Positions 9,889 to 18,866 are shown, counted from the first letter of the stretch. The stretch is 64,000 bases of DNA from an uncultured Oscillospiraceae bacterium (GCA_934481385.1 CAKSPD010000002.1:62001-126000); one strand, 5' to 3'. The notes: generated by a model not told the origin, from the sequence alone. A program made the numbers and translations.

Positions 9889-10554
9889 TCATTTTGAAAT
9901 ATCGGGAAAATCTGTTTTACAGTATGTAAAGCAGAATATTTTTTCTGCATTGCTGTTTTTAAGTGTGCGTGAAACTTCAGAAAGTGTACTTCCGGTAGTA
10001 CATACGTCATCAATAAGGATAATATTTTTTCCTGAAACCTCCTGAGGATTTTTCACTTCAAAGGCATCTTTGAGATTATTTCTTCTTTCTTCACCGGAAA
10101 GTTCCTTCTGATGACGTGTTTTTCTGATTTTAAAAACAATGTCAGAACGGTATGGGATTTTCAAAATATGTGAAAGTTCCTTTGACATAAGTTCACACTG
10201 ATTAAATCCTCTTTCTGCCTTGTCCTTTTTATACATAGGAACAGGTACTATAAAATCTGCCTTTTCAGAAATATTGTATTTTCTTATAAGTTCTGCAATT
10301 CCGAGAGCAAAGGCATACGGAGCATTTCCTCCCCTGTCTTTAAGAGTAAAAACAGCCGGAAATATATTTTCATCATAAATACAGACTGATGCACTGAAAT
10401 CACTGTACGGTATACTGAACGGATTTTCAGAAAAATTGATTTTTCTGTGACAATCTTCACAGAAATCGTCCATATATCCGATAAATTCACTGCATACCGG
10501 ACAACGTGCCGGATACAGGAAATCAAGAATAAATCTTATATATTTATAAATCAT
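9889..10554 (-). CDS. comFC: ComF family phosphoribosyltransferase-like protein
   Basis: Competence-type protein of 221 residues with the ComFC layout: an N-terminal zinc-finger-like segment with two CxxC pairs (CPVCSEF and CEDCHRK) and a C-terminal PRTase fold. The PRPP-binding loop IILIDDVCTTGSTLSE and the upstream VPVPMYKKDKAERGFNQ are typical. In Bacillus the protein assists DNA uptake and transformation; outside competent species its role is unclear. The ATG at 10554 has AAAAGGAG upstream. A terminator for the upstream lipoprotein gene lies 38 bases before the start. Confidence 0.92.
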   Translation of the reverse strand: MIYKYIRFILDFLYPARCPVCSEFIGYMDDFCEDCHRKINFSENPFSIPYSDFSASVCIYDENIFPAVFTLKDRGGNAPYAFALGIAELIRKYNISEKADFIVPVPMYKKDKAERGFNQCELMSKELSHILKIPYRSDIVFKIRKTRHQKELSGEERRNNLKDAFEVKNPQEVSGKNIILIDDVCTTGSTLSEVSRTLKNSNAEKIFCFTYCKTDFPDISK

Positions 10555-10591
10555 TGAATTTTTCTCCTTTTAAATTCCGCAAATAAAACAA

Positions 10592-10611
10592 GGGCGGATT
10601 TTGCACCGCCC
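10592..10611 (-). terminator. Rho-independent terminator of the small lipoprotein gene
   Basis: Six-base GGGCGG/CCGCCC stem with an 8-base loop, followed on the minus strand by TTGTTTTATTT. It lies 12 bases past the lipoprotein stop codon at 10623. Confidence 0.75.
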
Positions 10612-10622
10612 GAATGAAAAAA

Positions 10623-10961
10623 TTATCGGTTTCTTTCACGCACGTCTGTTGAAGCCTTGGTATTATCTTCTCTGTCATCTCCGGTAATGCCGTCAATAAT
10701 ATCCTTTGTGGCATCTCCTGCACCTTCAATTATGTCCTCTCCGGCAGATTCCACATCATCTATAAAGCCGTCACCGTCATTATCAATATTGCCGTTTCTG
10801 TCATCTGTTGTTGACACTGAGGTTTCTGTATTTGATTGTGAAGCTGTAACCTGAGATGTTGAAACTTCGGAACTGCTGTTGTTATCTTTATTATTACCGC
10901 ACCCTGTAAAAGCCATGCAAATCATAAGCATTGAGGCACTTAGTACAAAAAGCTTTTTCAT
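10623..10961 (-). CDS. Small lipoprotein with EF-hand-like acidic loop
   Basis: Predicted lipoprotein of 112 residues, function unknown. The signal peptide MKKLFVLSASMLM ends in lipobox FTGC with Cys about residue 21. After a Ser/Thr/Asn-rich linker there is an EF-hand-like loop (DNDGDGFIDDVE), then alternating acidic and small residues (IIEGAGDATKDIIDG) and a charged tail. The ATG at 10961 follows AAAGGATTT. The upstream region contains an imperfect inverted repeat (10987-11008) in the likely promoter zone. Such small Ca-binding-type lipoproteins are common in Clostridia and uncharacterised. Confidence 0.75.
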   Translation of the reverse strand: MKKLFVLSASMLMICMAFTGCGNNKDNNSSSEVSTSQVTASQSNTETSVSTTDDRNGNIDNDGDGFIDDVESAGEDIIEGAGDATKDIIDGITGDDREDNTKASTDVRERNR

Positions 10962-10986
10962 TTTTCACAAATCCTTTCATATTTTA

Positions 10987-11008
10987 TTGTGAAAATCGGT
11001 TTCCACAA
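10987..11008. repeat. Imperfect inverted repeat upstream of the lipoprotein gene
   Basis: TTGTGAAAA and TTTCCACAA arms around a short TCGG centre form a 22-base imperfect palindrome 26 bases upstream of the lipoprotein start. It overlaps a possible weak minus-strand promoter (TTGTGG, 16 bases, TAAAAT). Operator function is possible but unproven. Confidence 0.4.
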
Positions 11009-11063
11009 TGTAAAAATATTATTTACAGATTTTTTAAAATTATCAGCGAATTTTTCAAAAAAA

Positions 11064-11098
11064 GTTTTCAACATTTTTTTCAACAAAAAGTTGAAAAC
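11064..11098 (-). terminator. Terminator after the MntP/YtaF-type gene
   Basis: GTTTTCAAC and GTTGAAAAC form a 9-bp stem followed on the minus strand by seven T residues. It begins immediately after the stop codon at 11099. A smaller nested hairpin lies inside the loop. Confidence 0.65.
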
Positions 11099-11716
11099 TC
11101 AGATTATGCCGATTACAGCGGATAATATCAGCAGAACTCCTCCGAGCCATGATAAATCATATTTTAAAGATGAAATTTTCTTTCCGGTAAATTCTCCGAG
11201 ATACACAACAAGAATATTTACAATAAAAGTAATGAAAGCAGTTCTCAATGAATTTGCACCAAGAAATCCTGCATTTATTCCTACTGCAACAGAATCCGCT
11301 GAAAGTGCGAGTGCAAGTGCAATACTTTCTGATATTGAAAGAACTTTTGAAAAATCAGAATCGGCTGTTCTTTCATCAAGATAAAGACGGACACCTATTC
11401 CCAGACGACTCATTTTCAAATATATATCGCCTTTTTCAGAAAGCTTTCTTACAACTGCCCTTACAATGCTTTTGAATATAGTAAAAGTTCCTATTGCTGT
11501 AAGTATTACACACCCGATTACAGAGCATATTTTAACAGGTATTATATATTCAAGCAGTCCCGCAAGAAGAAGTGAAAGATATAATATAAAAGAAGAAATA
11601 ACACTGAGGACAAGCCCCGACCTGAAAGGTATTTTTATTCCTGATGAATTATAATTTACTGACATAAGATATGTATCAATGCAAACAGTAAGCGTTATAA
11701 GTATTTCATTCAGCAT
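11099..11716 (-). CDS. MntP/YtaF-family membrane protein
   Basis: Six-helix membrane protein of 205 residues from the DUF204 family, which includes the manganese exporter MntP and the sporulation protein YtaF. Two similar halves are visible: CIDTYLMSVNY near residue 12 and LSADSVAVGINAGF near 136, each carrying the conserved intramembrane Asp. The hydrophilic insertion between helices 3 and 4 (about residues 90-120) and the length near 210 resemble YtaF more than MntP, but the choice is not firm. No yybP-ykoY-type manganese riboswitch precedes it; the 63-base upstream gap holds only an inverted repeat that reaches the ribosome binding site. Confidence 0.75.
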   Translation of the reverse strand: MLNEILITLTVCIDTYLMSVNYNSSGIKIPFRSGLVLSVISSFILYLSLLLAGLLEYIIPVKICSVIGCVILTAIGTFTIFKSIVRAVVRKLSEKGDIYLKMSRLGIGVRLYLDERTADSDFSKVLSISESIALALALSADSVAVGINAGFLGANSLRTAFITFIVNILVVYLGEFTGKKISSLKYDLSWLGGVLLILSAVIGII

Positions 11717-11779
11717 AAAATCTCCCCGTTTTCGTATATTTTATATATTATATGCAAAAACGGGAAACAGAGTTAATAT

Positions 11780-12256
11780 TTATTCTTCAAACATAAGGAC
11801 AGGATATGAATTATCATAAGGCTTTACGATTTCAGGGTGAGAATCGGCATAACGGAATATCGTATCAGCAAGACCTTTTTTAAGAAATCCGACAAGTTCC
11901 GAAAGAGGCTTGTTATACATAGCATCACATATTCCGGCAATAGTTATTGCTCTTTTATCACCAATCTGCATTATTCTGTAAGGCCATATACGACAGTCAA
12001 ACGGCTTTTCGTCACCAAGCATACAGCCTTTTTCTGAATCAAGGGCAGGACATGTAAAAAGTCCCTCATCATCAAATTTTTCAGCTTTAAATATATATCC
12101 TCCGTCTTTCTGAACAAATTCAGCATCGGCAAGAGATTCAAGCTTGTTTTTGGCATGTTCATCAAAAACAGGGGTTTCCCATATATCATAGCGGTCAAAT
12201 ATACAGCATAACTTACATTCTGCACATGTTCTGTTATCAAGAATTTTTTTCAGCAT
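11780..12256 (-). CDS. YkgJ-type cysteine cluster protein
   Basis: Putative metal-binding cytoplasmic protein of 158 residues. The cysteine pattern is CAECKLCC near residue 14, then CPALDSEKGC near 70 and DCRIWP near 83, as in the YkgJ/UPF0153 Cys-cluster family that is thought to bind Fe-S or zinc. Function is unknown. The ATG at 12256 follows GCAGGAGG. It stands alone between the MntP/YtaF-type gene and the divergent glycosyltransferase operon. Confidence 0.8.
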   Translation of the reverse strand: MLKKILDNRTCAECKLCCIFDRYDIWETPVFDEHAKNKLESLADAEFVQKDGGYIFKAEKFDDEGLFTCPALDSEKGCMLGDEKPFDCRIWPYRIMQIGDKRAITIAGICDAMYNKPLSELVGFLKKGLADTIFRYADSHPEIVKPYDNSYPVLMFEE

Positions 12257-12390
12257 TTTAAACTGCCTCCTGCTTATTTTTTCTATAATTAAAGAATATC
12301 ATATCTTATTTTATGTGTCAACCGAAATTTTTTATGAAGTAAAAATAATTTATAAAGCGTATAAAAGATAGAATATATTTAAAAATTCAA

Positions 12391-12419
12391 TTGACTTTCT
12401 GATGCATATGTGATATAAT
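12391..12419 (+). promoter_or_regulatory. Sigma-A promoter of the glycosyltransferase operon
   Basis: TTGACT (12391-12396), 17-base spacer, TATAAT (12414-12419). The first gene starts 35 bases downstream of the -10. Confidence 0.8.
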
Positions 12420-12454
12420 CATAATGTTTGAGAATGTCAGAAAAGGAGATTTTT

Positions 12455-14875
12455 ATGAATATCTTTAAAATATTATTTTTGATTGCTGTTATAATTACTT
12501 TTATTTCGTCAGCAGTAGTTATAAAAACAGCAAAAAAACCTGAAATTCCTGTTGAAACTGTCATCACTGATGAAAATAATGAAAACAAGGATACTGAAAA
12601 GAAAAAGAAAAAACTTTTTTCATTTCTTCCTTTCAATATGAATACAGTTTTCATTTTTGCAGGAATAATTTTAAATACCATTCTCGGAATGGTTGATACA
12701 GAATATAAAAATGCTTTTCTTTTTATGGCTCTTTTTTCTGTTATTACCTACATATTAATGTGCCTTTATCATACATACGGAAAAAAGCTACTCAAATTCA
12801 GTGCAAAAACTTTTATAATTCTTTCAGTTCTTGAAGTTACATTATTCAATGCCCCGTCATATCATATGTGGTTCGGCGACTATGAACAGAAAACACTTAA
12901 TCTGAACGAATGTACAATTGAATCAGGCGATGCTGAAATTGACAGCGAATCAAATACTATACATATAAACGGAAAAAAAGAAGTCGTTCTCTCATTTCCC
13001 GAACTTAACACAAAAACAGCTACAATCCATGCAAAGCTTGAATATCTCAAAAATACTGAACATGTCAAAACTGTTATAGATATTGGTGATGAAACTCATG
13101 CCGATTACAGATATGACATCGCAAGAACCGATATAATAAAAGAACAGGAAAATTCAGAATATATCTCATGTGAATTTTCAGGCAAGGTTTCAAAGTTCAG
13201 AATAAAATTCACAGGCTATAATGAAAGCGATGAATTTATTGTAAAGAGCGTTGTTCTCAATGAACCGATACCGTTTGAAATATCATTTTTCAGAATCGGA
13301 ATTATAGAAATACTTGCAGTTCTTGCATATTCAATATGCTGTGTTGAATCATTCAAAGCTCCTTACAGCAGTAAAAAACGGCTCTGCCATATTATATTCT
13401 ACGGCACAACAATTGTATGCTGTCTGCTTGCATTCTTCATTATAAACAGAGAACTCGGAAAAAATGTAACCATAAAAGACCACCTGAAATTAAATTACGG
13501 CAATCAGATTACTCAGGAACTCGTTGATGCCTTTGAAAATGGACAGGTTTCACTTCTTGATACGCCTGAGGAATCCATTAAGGATATTGAAAATCCTTAT
13601 GACTGGAGTCAGCGTAATGAAAACGGCGGAAGCTTTGCATGGGACCACCTTTATTATAACGGAAAATATTATTCATATTATGGTGTAGCTCCTGTTCTGC
13701 TTTTATACCTGCCCTATCATCTTATTACAGGTCACTATTGTTCAACCAACCTTTCAATAATGCTTTTCAGTATTATCGGAATGATATTCCTGACACTCTC
13801 ATATACACAGTTCATTAAAAAGTTCTTTAAGGATATTCCTTCCGGAATTGCTGTTGCCGGTCATATAATAATTATGTCTGCCTGCGGAATATGGTACAGT
13901 GTCGGAAGAAACATATTCTACGAAATTTCAATGTCATCGGGATTTATGTTTGTAGCTATGGGAACGTTTTTCCTTCTGTCGTCAAATCTTGTAAGTTCAG
14001 GAAAACTGTCATATGTCAAAACAGCACTTTCCTCACTGTTTCTTGCAACAGCAGTACTTTGCAGACCTACTCTTGCTGTATACTGCATATGTGCTTGTGT
14101 ATACATAGCATACGGATTTTTCAAAAAGGACAATACAATGTTAAATAAAGACGGTGAAACCGTTACAATACCTGTAAAGAGAACAGCTTTTCTGATATGT
14201 GCCATTGTACCGTTTGCTGTTCTCGGCGGATTCCAGATGTGGTATAATTACATAAGATTCGGTTCTCCGATAGATTTCGGAATACAGTATTCACTCACCA
14301 TAAACGATTTCACTCATTCACAGTATCACACAATATTTGTTATAATAGGTTTGTTCAACTATCTGCTTGCTCCTCCTGCATTTTCACCTGAATATCCCTT
14401 TATAACAACTCCATTCTCAAAATTTGAGGCAAACGGATATTATTTCTCCGATGCCGGAAATACATCAGGAATTATTTTCCTTGCATTCCCTGTAATTGCA
14501 TATATATTCAGCAGAAAAGCACTTAAAAAGCTCCCTGACAGAAAATCAAGAATTAAAAGCCTTCTCCTTGTGGGACTTCCATGTGTTGTTATGCCGTTTA
14601 TTATAATCTGTTCAATATGGGAAAGCGGTTATGCCGTAAGATATACAGCAGACTTTTCATGGCAGATTATCTTAGGTGCTTACGCTGTACTTTTCTCACT
14701 TTATTTAAAATCAGAAAACGAAACAAAAAAAGAATTTGCAAGAAAATTTATGGCTGTTTCAATGATATGTGCCGTTGTAATCAACGGTATTCAGATATTT
14801 AATTTCACATTCCCTGAAAGCGATTATCCTGCACTCTGCTATGAACTTGAAAAAATCGTTGCTTTCTGGAAATAA
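12455..14875 (+). CDS. Large polytopic membrane protein, GT-C glycosyltransferase-like
   Basis: Membrane protein of 806 residues with an N-terminal helix, further helices near residues 55-130, an extracytoplasmic beta-rich region at about 140-270, then many C-terminal helices. The segment WDHLYYNGKYYSYYGVAPV lies in the first part of the C-terminal membrane domain, as in GT-C-like proteins that use polyprenyl-phosphate sugars. I do not recognise an exact family. The ATG at 12455 has AAAAGGAG six bases upstream and is preferred over the in-frame ATG at 12428. The GT2 gene downstream starts 16 bases after this stop, so the pair may make and transfer a lipid-linked sugar at the cell surface (inference). 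Confidence 0.75.
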   Translation: MNIFKILFLIAVIITFISSAVVIKTAKKPEIPVETVITDENNENKDTEKKKKKLFSFLPFNMNTVFIFAGIILNTILGMVDTEYKNAFLFMALFSVITYILMCLYHTYGKKLLKFSAKTFIILSVLEVTLFNAPSYHMWFGDYEQKTLNLNECTIESGDAEIDSESNTIHINGKKEVVLSFPELNTKTATIHAKLEYLKNTEHVKTVIDIGDETHADYRYDIARTDIIKEQENSEYISCEFSGKVSKFRIKFTGYNESDEFIVKSVVLNEPIPFEISFFRIGIIEILAVLAYSICCVESFKAPYSSKKRLCHIIFYGTTIVCCLLAFFIINRELGKNVTIKDHLKLNYGNQITQELVDAFENGQVSLLDTPEESIKDIENPYDWSQRNENGGSFAWDHLYYNGKYYSYYGVAPVLLLYLPYHLITGHYCSTNLSIMLFSIIGMIFLTLSYTQFIKKFFKDIPSGIAVAGHIIIMSACGIWYSVGRNIFYEISMSSGFMFVAMGTFFLLSSNLVSSGKLSYVKTALSSLFLATAVLCRPTLAVYCICACVYIAYGFFKKDNTMLNKDGETVTIPVKRTAFLICAIVPFAVLGGFQMWYNYIRFGSPIDFGIQYSLTINDFTHSQYHTIFVIIGLFNYLLAPPAFSPEYPFITTPFSKFEANGYYFSDAGNTSGIIFLAFPVIAYIFSRKALKKLPDRKSRIKSLLLVGLPCVVMPFIIICSIWESGYAVRYTADFSWQIILGAYAVLFSLYLKSENETKKEFARKFMAVSMICAVVINGIQIFNFTFPESDYPALCYELEKIVAFWK

Positions 14876-14891
14876 CGGAGGTTTAAAAAAA

Positions 14892-15845
14892 ATGGATACA
14901 CTTTATTTAGTTATACCTTGTTACAATGAAGAAGAAGTTCTCCCTGAAACTTCATCGCAACTTAAAAAGAAAATTGTAAGTCTTGTTGCAAAGGGAAAGA
15001 TTTCCGACAAAAGCCGTATAGTATTTGTAAATGACGGCTCAAAGGACAGGACATGGGAAATCATTACTGCACTTCATGAAGAAGACAAAATCTTTCAGGG
15101 CATAAAGCTTTCAAGAAACAAAGGTCATCAGAACGCTCTGCTCTGCGGTCTTATGACTGTAAAAGACCACTGCGATATGACAATTTCACTCGATGCCGAC
15201 CTTCAGGACGATATAAATGCAATCGATGAAATGGTTGAAAAATACTATCAGGGCTGTGATGTTGTATACGGTGTAAGAAGTGCAAGAGATACTGACACAT
15301 TCTTCAAAAAATTCACTGCCGAGGGATTCTATAAAGTTATGAAAATGATGGGCGGTGACGTTGTTTTCAATCATGCTGACTATCGTCTTATGAGCAGACG
15401 TGCATTAGACGGTCTTAAGGAATTCAAAGAAGTCAATCTCTTTCTGCGTGGTGTAGTTCCTATGATTGGATACAAAAGCGATTCTGTATACTATGAGAGA
15501 AAAGAACGTTTTGCCGGTGAATCAAAATATCCTCTTAAAAAGATGCTTGCATTTGCATGGGAGGGTATAACATCACTTTCTACTAAACCTATAAAGATGA
15601 TTTCAATTCTCGGCGGATTTATATTTATAATAAGCATTATAATGCTTATATATTCATTGATTCGCCACGCTATGGGAGCGACTGAAACAGGCTGGACTTC
15701 AACAATAGTTTCAATATGGGCAATAGGCGGACTTCAGCTCCTTGCAATCGGAATTATCGGTGAATATATCGGAAAAGTTTATCTCGAAACAAAGGAACGT
15801 CCGAAATTCATAGTTGAAAAATATCTTTCAGATGAAGAAAAATAA
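14892..15845 (+). CDS. GT2 glycosyltransferase, GtrB/DPM1-like
   Basis: Glycosyltransferase family 2 enzyme, about 317 residues, predicted to transfer a sugar from a nucleotide donor to polyprenyl phosphate at the inner membrane face. The N-terminal GT-A domain shows VIPCYNEEEVLP, FVNDGSKDRTW and the metal-binding SLDADLQDD. Two C-terminal helices (about residues 230-255 and 275-300) match the GtrB/YkcC type. The ATG at 14892 (MDTLYLVIP) has CGGAGG upstream and begins the fold exactly; the in-frame ATG at 14841 lies inside the upstream gene. A strong terminator follows. Confidence 0.9.
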   Translation: MDTLYLVIPCYNEEEVLPETSSQLKKKIVSLVAKGKISDKSRIVFVNDGSKDRTWEIITALHEEDKIFQGIKLSRNKGHQNALLCGLMTVKDHCDMTISLDADLQDDINAIDEMVEKYYQGCDVVYGVRSARDTDTFFKKFTAEGFYKVMKMMGGDVVFNHADYRLMSRRALDGLKEFKEVNLFLRGVVPMIGYKSDSVYYERKERFAGESKYPLKKMLAFAWEGITSLSTKPIKMISILGGFIFIISIIMLIYSLIRHAMGATETGWTSTIVSIWAIGGLQLLAIGIIGEYIGKVYLETKERPKFIVEKYLSDEEK

Positions 15846-15851
15846 AAAAAG

Positions 15852-15874
15852 AGAACGGTTTTTAAAACCGTTCT
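15852..15874. terminator. Bidirectional terminator between GT2 and BIG2 genes
   Basis: Ten-bp stem AGAACGGTTT/AAACCGTTCT with a 3-base loop. A T-run follows on the plus strand, and an A-run precedes it, giving a T-run on the minus strand. It separates the convergent glycosyltransferase and pilus operons. Confidence 0.9.
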
Positions 15875-15884
15875 TTTTTTATGC

Positions 15885-16277
15885 TTATTTTACGTTTACA
15901 GTTACGGAAACAGTATCATCTGAATCCATCATAACAACAGTTACAGTACAAGTTCCTGCTGAAACAGCCGTTATATTCCCATAATCATCAACAACAGCTA
16001 TATCATTATCAGAGCTTATCCATATCGGTTTTGAATCCGTTTCAGTGTTTGTAAGTTCCGCTTTGCAGGTTTCACCGACTTTAAGTTCTATTTCATATGA
16101 GTTTTCCTGAACAAAACTACTGCTGCTGCTCTGAGATGAAACATAACTGCTTTCAGGAACAGCGGTTTCATTTCGTTTGGAGAGAATTATAAGGCAAATG
16201 GCTATTGCCATTATCATAACAAGAACAGCAATACATATTTTAAGTATGATATTTTTATTTTTATCCTTTTCACTCAT
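15885..16277 (-). CDS. Membrane-anchored BIG2-domain protein
   Basis: Protein of 130 residues: short basic N terminus, one membrane helix (about residues 12-33), a Ser-rich linker and a single bacterial Ig-like (BIG2) domain at about 55-130. The BIG2 signature is seen in the pair WISSDNDIAVVDDYGNITAV and GTCTVTVVMMD. It is the last gene of the pilus operon, 9 bases after the second sortase, and is predicted to face outward. A role in pilus anchoring or as a surface accessory protein is inferred from context only. Confidence 0.75.
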   Translation of the reverse strand: MSEKDKNKNIILKICIAVLVMIMAIAICLIILSKRNETAVPESSYVSSQSSSSSFVQENSYEIELKVGETCKAELTNTETDSKPIWISSDNDIAVVDDYGNITAVSAGTCTVTVVMMDSDDTVSVTVNVK

Positions 16278-16286
16278 ATTAATTCC

Positions 16287-16922
16287 TCACTTTATTTCAA
16301 CTGCCCTGACTGTAACACGGCTCTGACCGCTTAGTGTACATGTAAAAAGTGTCAAATCCCATTCATCATCAGAACCAAAATCCATTGATTCGATATTATA
16401 TCCGTCAATTATTTCTGACTGCACAACTTCATAATTATGCAAAGTTCCGCCCATATCAGTAATAATTATGCTGTCACCGCTGTTAAGCTCCTGTATTCTG
16501 CCGAAATGTGAACGGTAATTATGTGCTGCAATTATAAGGTTTCCTTCAGATATACTTCCCTTATAACGGCATGGCGACAATTTAAGACTGGGATAACTCC
16601 ATTCACTCATAACAGGAAGTTCAATATCCAGTGAAGGTATATAAATTGTTCCTATATAATAATTATCATCTATTCTGATATATTCTTCTTCGGCAGATGA
16701 TTCATCATCATTTTCATATTCTCTGAAAATATCATCATATTTTGCAGGCTGTGAAGTACTTTCAGAGGGTTCAGAGATTTGCTGTTTAAGCTCGGAAAGA
16801 ATTTCACTTGCATTTTCACTGCTTTCCCTGTCCTGTCTGAAATTTGAAAAAACAAGAAACAATGACGCTGAAAGCATCATTGTCCCTGTTATTATAAGAA
16901 AAAGTCCTTTTTTATTTTTCAT
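16287..16922 (-). CDS. Sortase (second, anchoring-type; class uncertain)
   Basis: Membrane-bound cysteine transpeptidase of 211 residues, predicted to attach surface proteins or the finished pilus to the cell wall. There is an N-terminal helix (about 7-26), an acidic Ser-rich linker, and a catalytic domain from about residue 88. The catalytic His134 lies in AAHNYRSHFG, Cys195 in TLFTCTLSG and Arg202 (or 206) in SRVTVRA. It lacks the C-terminal helix and lid of class C enzymes, so it is probably not the pilin polymerase. Its start overlaps the basal pilin gene by 11 bases, which indicates translational coupling. Confidence 0.88.
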   Translation of the reverse strand: MKNKKGLFLIITGTMMLSASLFLVFSNFRQDRESSENASEILSELKQQISEPSESTSQPAKYDDIFREYENDDESSAEEEYIRIDDNYYIGTIYIPSLDIELPVMSEWSYPSLKLSPCRYKGSISEGNLIIAAHNYRSHFGRIQELNSGDSIIITDMGGTLHNYEVVQSEIIDGYNIESMDFGSDDEWDLTLFTCTLSGQSRVTVRAVEIK

Positions 16923-17946
16923 TTTCTTTTCTTGAACGGATTCTCAGTCCTATGGCAATAAATAAAATTCCTCCTCCTGCAAGCAGAGGAACAGGCCACC
17001 AGAGCTGTCCGGTTTGTGGAAGCTTTTCAGATGATGAAGTGCTTGTTTCCGGCAAATCTGAATCTTCTGTTTTCAAAGAAGATACTGTTGTTGTTTCAGT
17101 TAAAGATGAATTTGTAGAAGTTGTTGAAGTTTCAGTTGCCGGAGGCTGTTCTGAATCATCAAAATCCTTGTGGGTATTTACAATAACATATTGTGTTTCA
17201 TTTGAACGGTATATAACAGTATAATCCTTAGGAATATCAACTTCTTTAACTTTCCAGTTGTCATGAGCTGTGGCAGTCCATGTATAGCTCCAGTCATTTT
17301 CCTTGTTAAGAGTTACAGTGCTGTTGTATTCACCGTCTTTATAGAGTTCAACAGTAATTTCAGTATTTTCATCGGGGGGCTGATTTGCTGAATTACGCCA
17401 TATCTTTCTGACTGTATAATCAGCATCTTTTTCATCAAAAACGCCGTATTTGAATAATTTTGGATATACTGTATAATTTTCCTGTTCACCAATCTCAACT
17501 ACAAACGGCATAGGAACATATGTTGTATAATTAATTTTAATTTTTTTACCGCAAACCAGATATAAACCCTGTTTAAGTCCTGAAAATTCTGCAATTCCAT
17601 TATCATCAACAACGGCTGTCTGAAAAGGCTTTATCTTGTCAATAACTGCATATGTTTCAAGAGTAGAGGCAATATCACTCAGAGAATCGGCAGAAGTATC
17701 TTTAAATGATACCTTGTAATCTGAAAAATCACCGTCCGGTGCAAATGAATCACCGTTTCTTTTTCCGGCATAGAAAATATTCCATTCCATACCCGATAAA
17801 ACAGTTTCATCTTCATCAAATATGCAGACAAGCTCTAACGAACTGTCTGCGGAATCCTCAGCATAAACCGGAACGAATATTCCGGCAAGACTCCACAGAA
17901 GCATTCCGAAAGCAATCATAAATGAACTTATTTTTCGCACAGTCAA
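16912..17946 (-). CDS. LPQTG-anchored basal/minor pilin with Cna_B domain
   Basis: Cell-wall-anchored pilin of 344 residues. It has a signal peptide (ends near VYAED), an N-terminal beta domain ending with TVYPKLFKY, then a Cna_B domain starting YTVRKIWRNS with internal TVTLNKENDWSY. A Thr/Ser-rich tail follows, then the sorting signal LPQTG, a hydrophobic segment and a basic tail. The VYPK sequence resembles a pilin motif. Short length, single Cna_B domain and Thr-rich stalk fit a basal pilin that ends polymerisation. The start is TTG at 17946, six bases after AAGGA and overlapping the class C sortase stop; a GTG at 17940 is the alternative. Confidence 0.85.
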   Translation of the reverse strand: MTVRKISSFMIAFGMLLWSLAGIFVPVYAEDSADSSLELVCIFDEDETVLSGMEWNIFYAGKRNGDSFAPDGDFSDYKVSFKDTSADSLSDIASTLETYAVIDKIKPFQTAVVDDNGIAEFSGLKQGLYLVCGKKIKINYTTYVPMPFVVEIGEQENYTVYPKLFKYGVFDEKDADYTVRKIWRNSANQPPDENTEITVELYKDGEYNSTVTLNKENDWSYTWTATAHDNWKVKEVDIPKDYTVIYRSNETQYVIVNTHKDFDDSEQPPATETSTTSTNSSLTETTTVSSLKTEDSDLPETSTSSSEKLPQTGQLWWPVPLLAGGGILFIAIGLRIRSRKENEK

Positions 17947-18830
17947 TCACCGTCCTTATCATCATCTGAAAGTATATATATAAGGTTTTTGTATGGCAGG
18001 GATTTACGCTTTTTCTTTCCGGAAACAGCCCAGAAAATAACAAGCAGAATAAGCAGGAAGAATGCAATTACCGGAATAACAAGCATAGGGTCAACCTGAA
18101 CCGCATCAGCAGAAATTTTTACTGTCTTTTCATATACAGTATCAATACGGTGTGAACGTATAAGAAGTCTGTGAGTATTGATTCCGTAAGGAGTGCATGT
18201 CATAAGAGTAACATAATCGCTGTCGGGGATAATTGCAAGTTTTTCAACTTCCTCCGGCTTTACAATCAGAATTTCTTCAACCTGATAAGTCAGAACACGG
18301 TCAAGAATTGTAATTGTAAAAGTATCCCCCTTGACAAGCTTGTCGAGGTCAGTAAAAAGACGTGCAGAGGGCAGTCCTCTGTGAGCTGATATTACAGCAT
18401 GAGTATTTTTTCCGCCTATCGGAAGTGATGAACCTTTAAGATGTCCCGCAGCAATATTAAGAACTTCGGCAGATGTTCCGTGATAAATCGGAATTTCAAC
18501 CTTAATTACAGGAATTGTTATATATCCCATAATTCCCGTTCCTGACACATCAAGAATATTATCATAACCGTCTATTTCATCAGCATTTGAAAACGGTGCA
18601 TAAAGTTCTGAAAGTTTCTTGTTATATTCCTCAGCATTTGCCCATATTTCATCATAGCGGTTTTGGTCAATATTCTGAATAGTCTTGTCATATTCTGCAA
18701 TAGCCTGACTCTGAACCCTTTTATTCCACCAGTTACTCACTGTCGGATAAAGCATTACGGAGAGTCCCACAATCAGAATTATTATTAAAACAATAGTTGA
18801 TATTATGCCTGTTTTATTTTTGCTGTTCAT
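17943..18830 (-). CDS. srtC: Class C (pilin-polymerising) sortase
   Basis: Transpeptidase that joins pilin subunits through isopeptide bonds, 295 residues. TM1 about 9-28 is followed by LYPTVSNWWN, a hallmark of class C enzymes. The catalytic domain contains His150 (ISAHRGLPS), Cys212 (TLMTCTPYG) and Arg221 (NTHRLLIR), and TM2 lies at about 249-270. The lid region around residues 77-80 reads YAPF rather than the usual Asp-Pro-aromatic, so the lid aspartate is apparently missing. AGGGAGG lies just upstream of ATG 18830. It overlaps the basal pilin start by 4 bases and sits 86 bases downstream of the major pilin, across a structured spacer. Confidence 0.95.
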   Translation of the reverse strand: MNSKNKTGIISTIVLIIILIVGLSVMLYPTVSNWWNKRVQSQAIAEYDKTIQNIDQNRYDEIWANAEEYNKKLSELYAPFSNADEIDGYDNILDVSGTGIMGYITIPVIKVEIPIYHGTSAEVLNIAAGHLKGSSLPIGGKNTHAVISAHRGLPSARLFTDLDKLVKGDTFTITILDRVLTYQVEEILIVKPEEVEKLAIIPDSDYVTLMTCTPYGINTHRLLIRSHRIDTVYEKTVKISADAVQVDPMLVIPVIAFFLLILLVIFWAVSGKKKRKSLPYKNLIYILSDDDKDGD

Positions 18831-18866
18831 GAAGCCCTCCCTGATGTTTGCAGGAAAATATTCAGA

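Noticed and set aside
11717..11779. yybP-ykoY manganese riboswitch upstream of the MntP/YtaF-type gene
   Set aside because: The leader is only 63 bases and lacks the conserved riboswitch core; only a simple inverted repeat is present.
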